NCBI GenBank assembly: GCA_027451085.1
Contig: DAIDKA010000117.1
Span: 1 to 10,569, forward strand
Length of the DNA: 10,569 nt
Direction: 5' to 3'
Origin: Gammaproteobacteria bacterium
Lineage (GTDB): Bacteria > Pseudomonadota > Gammaproteobacteria > Steroidobacterales > Steroidobacteraceae
Under the pieces are notes generated by a model that worked only from the letters and a program-made list of their open reading frames with translations, did no database searches and was not told the origin of the DNA. Shown piece by piece: positions 5,431 through 10,569 of this stretch (the stretch's first letter is position 1; the number at the start of each line of letters is the position of its first letter). The translations under genes and the position numbers were made by a program.

Positions 5431-6624
5431 CTACAGGGTCAGCATCGAGTAAGCGCCGACGCCTGCCAGCAGCGCCGCAAGCAGGTCACGGCACAACCCG
5501 GCGTGTTTCTGCGGTGCATGACGTTGCAGCAGGTCTCGCACTGCGATCACCATGCCTGACATCAGCAGCACGCCCAGCAGCGCGCCGGTGTCATAGGCGA
5601 GCAACTGCCCCGTATGAAGCGCGTGCACCATGCGCAACGGCGCGAACCGGGTGGCCAGCGCAAAGCCGTCGATCAGTCCGGCCAGTGCCGCCTGGATCAG
5701 CAGTGCGGCATCGCGGGTGGTGCGGTGCCCTGGCAGGGTGATCACCACCACGCCGAAGACACCGATGCCGACGAGGGCGAGGGCGGCGTTGCCCTGGTGC
5801 AAGAGCACGGCTGCTGCGGTGGCAATGGCCACTGCCGCGACCAGTCCGGCGGCCACGATGGCAGGCCGTGCGGTGTTGCGGGCGACCAGCTGCGCGGCGA
5901 TGAGAGCCAGCAGCACGCCGGCCGAGACCTGCGCCGCCTGCGGCTGCAGCAGCAGACCGCCGATGCCCGCGGCGAGGCCTGCGAGCAGGTAACCGCCGCA
6001 CAGGCCGCCGGCCACCAGCGCCAGTCGGCGTGGTACGCGCGCCAGCAGCACCAGGCCCAGCGCCGTGCACAGGCACAGCAGTGTTCCCAGCGCGTGCCTG
6101 GTTCCCAGCCAGCAGTAGGTCGCGGCTCCGCTCGGCGCGGGAGTGCCGCCTGCGTCGATGCGGACCGCGGTGTCGCCGGCGGTGAGCACCCGGGTCACCA
6201 CGGCGCCGCCGTTCAGGCGCAGGTCGGCAATGCCGATCTGCGCGGCAGCCAGTTCAAAAAATGCGGCGTTGCGCAGCACCAGCGCGCCGGTGTCGCGCGG
6301 GCAGCGGAACAGGATCTCGAAGCTCTTCAAACCCGGCCCGGCGTACAGCGTGTCGACGTTGCCCAGGTCATAGCCCTGGTCTACCGCGGGACAGGGTGTG
6401 TCCTGCTGACGGACTGATGCCCGCGAGAGCACATAGGCTGCGATGGTTTCAACGGGGGGGGCAGGACTGCGTGGCGGCGCCAGGCGCGTCGCGAGGCCCT
6501 CGGGGAAGGTGTAGCGCAGCGTGATGGTGTTGCGCGTGATCGTCCATCTGGATACGCCGGCGGCCCCGGCCGCGACGCTCAGCTGCGGAACCAGCAGCAG
6601 GCACAGGGCGAGGAGGCGGATCAT
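5431..6624 (-). CDS. HupE/UreJ_2-like membrane protein with degenerate motifs (397 aa)
   Basis: Residues 1-20 are a signal peptide; 21-165 form a beta-rich extracytoplasmic domain with two cysteines (Cys78, Cys108) that could pair; 170-397 hold about seven membrane segments. This layout matches HupE/UreJ_2 proteins, relatives of nickel and cobalt permeases. The expected motifs are poorly kept: where the family has a GxxHIxxGxDHLLF-like stretch this protein has GTRHALGTLLCL (174-185), and where it has GLxHGxGFA there is AGLIDGFALA (315-324). Only His177 remains of the usual ligands. It may therefore have lost direct metal transport, bind something else, or be structural. Its ATG overlaps the PPIase stop by 4 bp and the binding-protein gene starts 8 bp later, so it is firmly within the operon. 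The family call is likely; the activity is open. Confidence 0.7.
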   Translation of the reverse strand: MIRLLALCLLLVPQLSVAAGAAGVSRWTITRNTITLRYTFPEGLATRLAPPRSPAPPVETIAAYVLSRASVRQQDTPCPAVDQGYDLGNVDTLYAGPGLKSFEILFRCPRDTGALVLRNAAFFELAAAQIGIADLRLNGGAVVTRVLTAGDTAVRIDAGGTPAPSGAATYCWLGTRHALGTLLCLCTALGLVLLARVPRRLALVAGGLCGGYLLAGLAAGIGGLLLQPQAAQVSAGVLLALIAAQLVARNTARPAIVAAGLVAAVAIATAAAVLLHQGNAALALVGIGVFGVVVITLPGHRTTRDAALLIQAALAGLIDGFALATRFAPLRMVHALHTGQLLAYDTGALLGVLLMSGMVIAVRDLLQRHAPQKHAGLCRDLLAALLAGVGAYSMLTL

Positions 6625-7577
6625 TCGCGCAGACCCGGTGCGATCAGGATGCGGGCGTCACGGCGCAGCAGCGCGATGTTCTGTTGATCGGCGCGCTGGC
6701 GCCGGGCATCCCGGTAGTCCTGGTAGACCTTGTTGCGCACCGCGTCAAAGGCGGCGGGGCGCGGAGTGTCGCGGTGGTTCATGATGAGGACGTGCAAGCC
6801 GTCCGGCTCCGTCACGGGATCCGACACCTGGCCGTCCTGCATCGTGCTGGCCAGGTTGAAGAGCTGAGCTCCGAGGTGGATCTTCGCGCCGAAGTCCAGT
6901 TCGAGCCCGCTGGTCCGATGCGAGTCCACGAAGCCGAAGTGATCCATGATGTAGCGGAGGTCGGCGCCGGAGCGCAGCTGGTAGGCCGCTTCCGAGGCAT
7001 CGGTTTCCGCCTGGGCGATGGTCTGGTTCGCATTTTCGTAACCGCCCACATGCAGCACCAGGTCGGTGACGTCCATGGCCCCTTCGGTGGTGTATGCATT
7101 CCGGTGCGCTGTGTACCAGGCCTTGAGCTGTTCGTCGGACACTGGTTCGGCCAGCACCGGCTGGGCCACCTGGGTGTTCACGGCCGCCACCATGACGTCG
7201 CGCACCTCCGTGGTGGTTTCCGGCAGGTCGAGCACCACGCCCCGCTGTACCAGCAGTTCCTCGTTGATCATGTCGCGCAGTACCTTGGCGCGGACGGCGG
7301 GCGAGACGTCGTCGTAACTCGCGCCCGTGACTTCCATGGTCTGCGCCATGTAGTCGCTCATGAGAATGCTTTTGCCGTTGACCAGCGCCGCATAACCGGG
7401 GGGGATGCTCTGGATGGGCGGCGGCGGCCGCCTCACCAGCCCCACGCCTGCGAGCAGCAGCCCCGCCAGCGCGGCGGCGGCGGGCAGGGCCAGTGACCCG
7501 GGCGTCTGTGCCAGCCGGCGCCGCAACGCCTGCAGACCGGGGCGCCTAGTGGAGGGTAAGTCTGTGGCTGACGGCAT
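6621..7577 (-). CDS. Membrane-anchored parvulin-type peptidyl-prolyl isomerase (318 aa)
   Basis: A periplasmic folding factor related to SurA/PpiD-type PpiC proteins. Residues 29-48 form one membrane anchor after an Arg-rich cytoplasmic start. A SurA-like N-terminal helical region follows (VNGKSI at 66-71, then RDMINEELLVQRGVVLDL at 101-118). The PPIase domain spans about 145-270, with the typical strand end VSDPVTEPDGLHVLIMNHR (251-269). Its length is well short of PpiD, and it appears to have one PPIase domain. Known members catalyse proline isomerisation or only bind clients; the active-site residues cannot be judged confidently by eye. The ATG at 7577 lies 32 bp inside the end of the cytochrome gene and has no clear ribosome site. 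Placement suggests a dedicated foldase for the HupE-like or binding protein, which is inference. Confidence 0.85.
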   Translation of the reverse strand: MPSATDLPSTRRPGLQALRRRLAQTPGSLALPAAAALAGLLLAGVGLVRRPPPPIQSIPPGYAALVNGKSILMSDYMAQTMEVTGASYDDVSPAVRAKVLRDMINEELLVQRGVVLDLPETTTEVRDVMVAAVNTQVAQPVLAEPVSDEQLKAWYTAHRNAYTTEGAMDVTDLVLHVGGYENANQTIAQAETDASEAAYQLRSGADLRYIMDHFGFVDSHRTSGLELDFGAKIHLGAQLFNLASTMQDGQVSDPVTEPDGLHVLIMNHRDTPRPAAFDAVRNKVYQDYRDARRQRADQQNIALLRRDARILIAPGLRE

Positions 7578-8262
7578 ATATGTATACAGACAGCGCCCGG
7601 ATCTGCTCCAGGGTCAATGTCCCTCTCCAGGCCGGCATCACGCGGTGCCGTCCTGAATAGATGGATTGGTAAAGGGTGCCGGGATCACCACCGCTGTTCC
7701 AGACGTCGGCCGTGAGGTCCGGCGCGCCGTAGTCGGTGTTGCCAAGGGCGTCGGTGCCATGACAATCGAAGCAGTTGCCCTTGGACAAATACAGGGCGCG
7801 GCCGGCGAGCGCGGCCTGCCCGTCATAGGGTCTGTGGTCCAGCATCAGCAGATATTCAACCAACTCGCGTATCTCACCCGGCTTGAGCATGCCAGTGAGT
7901 CCGAACGCCGGCATGTCAGTGACATTACGGGCCCTGGGATTGCCGGAACGGATGCCATAGAGCACCGTGCGCTCGATGTCGTACACGCTGCCGCTGCCGT
8001 ACAGCCAGTGGCTGTCGGTGAGATCCGGCGCACCGAGCGCAGTATTGCCCTGCATATGGTCGCCATGGCAGGCCGCGCAGTACCGCGCATACAAGGGTGT
8101 CGCTTCGGTCACGGCAGCTTTGACCAGGTCGGACCGCCTGATGACCGCGTCCGGCGCGGCTTGCAGCAGCTGCGCCTGCAGACGCCGGACAGCGGCCCGG
8201 TGCGACTGCCATGCGTATCCTGCGGCCACCAAAGCCACGAGAAGGGCGGCCCACGCCTTCAT
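7546..8262 (-). CDS. Membrane-anchored dihaem cytochrome c, CcoP-like (238 aa)
   Basis: Two c-type haem sites are visible: CAACH (Cys62, Cys65, His66) and CFDCH (Cys164, Cys167, His168), each with a likely methionine ligand in MPAF (Met117) and MPAW (Met209). The repeated GAPDLT and the GNCFDCHG, SGRHRVMPAW segments strongly resemble the dihaem half of CcoP/FixP, subunit III of cbb3 oxidase. Residues 2-18 are a single membrane anchor, so the haems face the periplasm. No CcoN, CcoO or CcoQ is present, so it probably works outside an oxidase, perhaps passing electrons for substrate reduction. The start at 8262 is preferred because it begins MKAWAALLVALVAAGYAW; an ATG at 8313 in the same frame would add 17 residues and lacks a ribosome site. 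It is the first gene of the operon. Confidence 0.9.
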   Translation of the reverse strand: MKAWAALLVALVAAGYAWQSHRAAVRRLQAQLLQAAPDAVIRRSDLVKAAVTEATPLYARYCAACHGDHMQGNTALGAPDLTDSHWLYGSGSVYDIERTVLYGIRSGNPRARNVTDMPAFGLTGMLKPGEIRELVEYLLMLDHRPYDGQAALAGRALYLSKGNCFDCHGTDALGNTDYGAPDLTADVWNSGGDPGTLYQSIYSGRHRVMPAWRGTLTLEQIRALSVYIYAVSHRLTLH

Positions 8263-8358
8263 GCCGGGTCTGTACCTCGCAGGCGGGCCGGTTCCAACAT
8301 GCGGGTCGATCATGAATCACTAAAAAGGGCGCAAAGAGCGGCAGATCAGCGGTGGCGT

Positions 8359-8388
8359 GATCGTACACTCAGCAAAGCTCGATCGTGC
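8359..8388. repeat. Direct repeat GATCGTRC spaced by 22 bp
   Basis: GATCGTAC (8359-8366) recurs as GATCGTGC (8381-8388), start-to-start distance 22 bp, close to two helical turns. It lies just upstream of the extended -10 promoter of the SPFH genes, on the same face of the helix. A transcription-factor site is possible; no family is recognised. Confidence 0.3.
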
Positions 8389-8394
8389 AATAAT
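8386..8394 (+). promoter_or_regulatory. Extended -10 promoter for the SPFH genes
   Basis: TGCAATAAT contains the TGn extension followed by AATAAT, a 5/6 match to the -10 consensus. The -35 position (about 8366-8371) is poor, as is usual for extended -10 promoters. It predicts a transcript start near 8401 and a leader of about 23 nt before the GTG at 8424. Confidence 0.5.
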
Positions 8395-8401
8395 CGATTA
8401 T
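8390..8401. promoter_or_regulatory. Perfect 12-bp palindrome overlapping divergent promoters
   Basis: ATAATCGATTAT is fully self-complementary. It covers most of the + strand -10 and the predicted start, and it contains GATAAT (8397-8402 read on -), a possible -10 for the cytochrome-importer operon. AT-rich in a GC-rich setting, it is well placed for a repressor serving both directions. It recalls the AT-rich half-sites of Fur-family boxes but has a 2-bp rather than 1-bp centre, so the family is not assigned. Confidence 0.45.
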
Positions 8402-8423
8402 CAAACAGCAAACCGAGGGCAAC

Positions 8424-10379
8424 GTGGTTCCAGCCGACAGACCGCGGGCCGGTTCGAGTGCGGTCGCGCCGCGGTCTTACCGGACGTTACGCCGGCTGCT
8501 GTCCGTGTACGCGGCGGCAGCGCTGCTGTCCGCCGTGTTTCTCGGCCTGGCGCTGCTGAGCCGGAGCAGGCTTCCCGGTGTCGGTGCACTTGCGTTCGAG
8601 GCGGTCACCGGCGGGCTCGGCGCAATCACTGAGTCGGCCCTGCTGCTGGCAGTGACGGCACTGGCGGCGTCGTTTGCCATGGTGGCCGCGCGTCACCGCT
8701 CGGCCACGCAGCCTGCCCCGGTGCTGCCTGGCTGGCGGTCCTTCCCGGCTGATCCGGGCTGGATGGCTCGCGTCGGCCAGGCGGTGATCGTTCCTGCCGG
8801 AGCGGCACTGGTCGTGGTTGCCGCCACGCTGATGTGGCCGAACCTCCACGCGAAGTCCGCGATCGTCAGCGCCAACTACGTGGCGTCCTTCGTATTCGCC
8901 CTGGCCTTCGTGTCGCTGATCGCCGAGCGGACCATCGCGGCGTTTCCCGAGGCGCTGCTGCCGGAGGCGCCGGCCCTGCGTCGCATCCTCCTGATCACCA
9001 CCGTGCTGCTGGCGGCTGCCGCGTGCCTGGAACTCGGGCGCGCGAACACCCTGGAGTGGCTGGTGTGGGTGGCGGCCGGGCTGACCTGCGTTCCCGTTGC
9101 CGTCGCATCGGAGCTGGCGGTGCGTGCGCTGGCGCGGCTGTTCCTGCCGCAGCCAGCCCGCGATGCCGCGACGGCCATCTGCCACAGCCTGCTGGCCAGT
9201 CTGGTCACCGGTGGGCCGCGTTCGCCCGGCAACTTCCTGCGCACTCGTCTCGGGCTGGACTTCGCGCGCAGCTGGGCGCTGTCGTTCCTGAGCGCGGCGG
9301 TGCTGCCGGCGCTGATCGGCACCGCGCTGTTCTGCTGGGCGCTGAGTGGCGTGAAGCTGATCGACCTCGGTCAGCGCGGCGTCTACGAGCGCCTGGGCGC
9401 CCCCGTGGCTGTGCTCGGGCCGGGACTGCACGTGCTGCTGCCCTGGCCGCTGGGGCGGCTGCGGCCCGTGGAATACGGCGCCATTCATGAAGTGGCCATC
9501 GGTGTGGACCAGGCTGAGGAGGGCGGGCCCGTAGTTGCCGCGGAGGCGCCGCCGCCACTGGCGCTCAACCGGTTGTGGGAAAGCGAACATCCGGGGCAGG
9601 CGAATTACCTGGTACCCAGCATCAGCGCCGGCACCGGGCAGCAGGGTTTCCAGACGGTGAGCACCGAGATCAGCGTGCTGTACCGGGTGGGGCTGACCGA
9701 TACGCAGGCGCTCGATTCTGTCTACACCGTGGCGCAGCCCCAGGAGCTGGTGCGGGAGACGGCCGGCCGGCTGGTGCTGCGCTACTTCAATTCCCGCACG
9801 CTGGAGGCCGTGCTTGGTGCGCGGCGCGAGACCATCGGCGACAAGCTGCGCAGCGAGCTTGCGGCGGACCTCGACGCTTATCACGCCGGCATCGACGTGG
9901 TGTCGGTGCTGATCGAGGAGATCCACCCGCCTGCCGGCGCCGCTTCAGCCTACCATGCCGTGCAGGCAGCGCAGATCAACGCCAGCGCCAGCATTTCCAA
10001 TGAACTCGGCCGCGCCAAGCGTGTCATGGGCACCGCGCAGCAGGAATCGCACCTGCTGACGACGGCGGCGGAGGCCTCGGCGGCCGAAACCCTGTCAGCC
10101 GCACATGCCGACGACATCCGCTTCGCGGCCGACCGCGCCGCCTACGGCACGGGTGGCCACGCGTTCCTGCTGGAACGCTGGTACCGCGACCTGGACCAGG
10201 CGCTTTCACCGGTCGCGCTGACCATCGTCGATCACCGGTTGAGTCCGGCCCAGGCGCCGATACTCGATCTGCGCCCGGCGCCGGGCGCCAGCGGGGCCGT
10301 GGCCAATACGCCTGCGTCTGGCGCGGGCCCATCGTCTGCGAGTCCGTCGCCGGCGCTGACCGAACAAGGGATTGATTGA
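8424..10379 (+). CDS. Polytopic HflK-like SPFH protein (651 aa)
   Basis: An SPFH/band-7 protein, related to HflK, which with HflC caps the FtsH protease. The start is GTG at 8424, supported by GAGGG at 8415-8419. About seven hydrophobic segments precede the SPFH part (near residues 26-46, 67-88, 117-138, 151-167, 187-205, 212-234, 286-309), far more than the single anchor of ordinary HflK. The SPFH domain starts KLIDLGQRGVYERLGAPV (311-328) with GPGLHVLLPWP, and continues VSTEISVLYRV (412-422), EISVLYRV then ELVRETAGRLVLRYF (441-455). About 510-575 is Ala/Gln-rich helix, as in flotillin-like oligomers. Residues 361-405 appear to be an insertion with LNRLWESEHPGQANYL. An Ala/Ser/Pro tail closes the protein. 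The HflC-like gene starts at the next base. Confidence 0.88.
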   Translation: MVPADRPRAGSSAVAPRSYRTLRRLLSVYAAAALLSAVFLGLALLSRSRLPGVGALAFEAVTGGLGAITESALLLAVTALAASFAMVAARHRSATQPAPVLPGWRSFPADPGWMARVGQAVIVPAGAALVVVAATLMWPNLHAKSAIVSANYVASFVFALAFVSLIAERTIAAFPEALLPEAPALRRILLITTVLLAAAACLELGRANTLEWLVWVAAGLTCVPVAVASELAVRALARLFLPQPARDAATAICHSLLASLVTGGPRSPGNFLRTRLGLDFARSWALSFLSAAVLPALIGTALFCWALSGVKLIDLGQRGVYERLGAPVAVLGPGLHVLLPWPLGRLRPVEYGAIHEVAIGVDQAEEGGPVVAAEAPPPLALNRLWESEHPGQANYLVPSISAGTGQQGFQTVSTEISVLYRVGLTDTQALDSVYTVAQPQELVRETAGRLVLRYFNSRTLEAVLGARRETIGDKLRSELAADLDAYHAGIDVVSVLIEEIHPPAGAASAYHAVQAAQINASASISNELGRAKRVMGTAQQESHLLTTAAEASAAETLSAAHADDIRFAADRAAYGTGGHAFLLERWYRDLDQALSPVALTIVDHRLSPAQAPILDLRPAPGASGAVANTPASGAGPSSASPSPALTEQGID

Positions 10380-10569
10380 ATGTTCCACTCGCACTCGACT
10401 CAACCACCGGACCATGACGATCATGACCACGACCATGATCATCACCACGAAGAGCGCGCGCTGTACCTGCGGTTCGGCATTGCCGGCCTGATCCTTGTCG
10501 CCGCCATCCTGGTGGCATGCATCGTCATGGTGCCGGCCGGGGAGGCCGGCGTGGTGACACGCTTCGGTG
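10380..10569 (+). CDS. HflC-like SPFH protein with His/Asp-rich start (partial)
   Basis: Sixty-three codons are visible before the window ends. The ATG directly abuts the TGA of the HflK-like gene, with AAGGG about nine bases upstream, so the pair is translated together. Residues 3-23 hold nine histidines alternating with aspartate (DHDDHDHDHDHHH at 11-23), a probable metal-binding tail. Residues about 32-51 are a membrane anchor, followed by VPAGEAGVVTRFG, the usual opening of an SPFH domain (compare the ERGVVLRFG-type start in HflC). By HflC topology the His-rich tail would be cytoplasmic and the SPFH domain periplasmic; this is inferred. HflC and HflK assemble as hetero-oligomers, and the order here (K then C) matches hflKC. 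Confidence 0.8.
   Translation, partial: MFHSHSTQPPDHDDHDHDHDHHHEERALYLRFGIAGLILVAAILVACIVMVPAGEAGVVTRFG
10410..10448 (+). repeat. Degenerate CAT/GAC codon repeat encoding a His/Asp tract
   Basis: Thirteen codons alternate His and Asp with mixed CAT/CAC and GAC/GAT use. Mixed codons argue that the protein sequence is selected, rather than a recent slippage expansion. It codes for the His-rich tail of the HflC-like protein. Confidence 0.6.

Noticed and set aside
4649..5452. 267-codon open frame on the + strand
   Set aside because: Antisense to the binding-protein gene, Gln/His-rich and without motifs; the - frame has a signal peptide and binding-protein motifs.
5614..6417. 267-codon open frame on the + strand
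   Set aside because: Antisense to the HupE-like gene and of low-complexity Gln/Gly composition, as expected for a shadow frame.
6684..7496. 270-codon open frame on the + strand
   Set aside because: Antisense to the PPIase gene, His/Val-rich, no ribosome site and no domain.
8384..8404. Fur box
   Set aside because: The half-sites resemble Fur-family sites, but the palindrome has a 2-bp centre and does not match the 19-bp consensus well enough to name it.
8487..9926. 479-codon open frame on the - strand
   Set aside because: It is a mirror of the HflK-like gene in GC-rich DNA; its translation is rich in Gln, Arg and His with no domain, while the + frame has clear SPFH motifs.

Overview
The window is high-GC DNA with short gaps and 4-bp stop/start overlaps. 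It looks like a Gammaproteobacterium of the Xanthomonadales, Nevskiales or Steroidobacteraceae kind. That placement is an impression from gene families and base composition, not a computed assignment. No rRNA, tRNA, CRISPR array, transposase or integrase was recognised.

Left part (1-2736): the tail of an EAL-domain cyclic-di-GMP phosphodiesterase on + is followed by two convergent small genes on - (1027->608, then 549->208), both without a recognised function. A 324-bp divergent spacer (1028-1351) holds several hairpins. Next comes a + cluster: a one-RRM RNA-binding protein, a 55-residue Lys/Gln-rich protein, a four-cysteine protein started by a GTG that overlaps the previous stop, and a DUF4279-like protein.

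Central part (2794-8262, all on -): a compact six-gene operon. In transcription order it encodes a membrane-anchored dihaem cytochrome c resembling the C-terminal half of CcoP, a membrane-anchored parvulin-type peptidyl-prolyl isomerase, a HupE/UreJ_2-like membrane protein whose usual metal-site motifs look degenerate, and a complete BtuFCD/FecBCD-type importer (periplasmic binding protein, permease, ATPase). All junctions overlap or are under 10 bp, so co-transcription is very likely. The genes suggest envelope uptake of a metal or metal chelate (cobalamin, haem, siderophore, Ni or Co) with a redox and folding component. The substrate cannot be read from the sequence, and no TonB-dependent receptor lies in the window.

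Right part (8424-10569, +): divergent from that operon is an SPFH pair: a 651-residue HflK-like protein with about seven N-terminal membrane segments, then the start of an HflC-like protein with a His/Asp-rich tail. The spacer between the two operons carries an extended -10 promoter overlapped by a perfect 12-bp palindrome, plus a direct repeat spaced by 22 bp. This arrangement makes it plausible that one regulator controls the importer operon and the SPFH pair together. The combination of CcoP-like cytochrome, PPIase, degenerate HupE, BtuFCD importer and polytopic SPFH pair is the best candidate here for an undescribed system.
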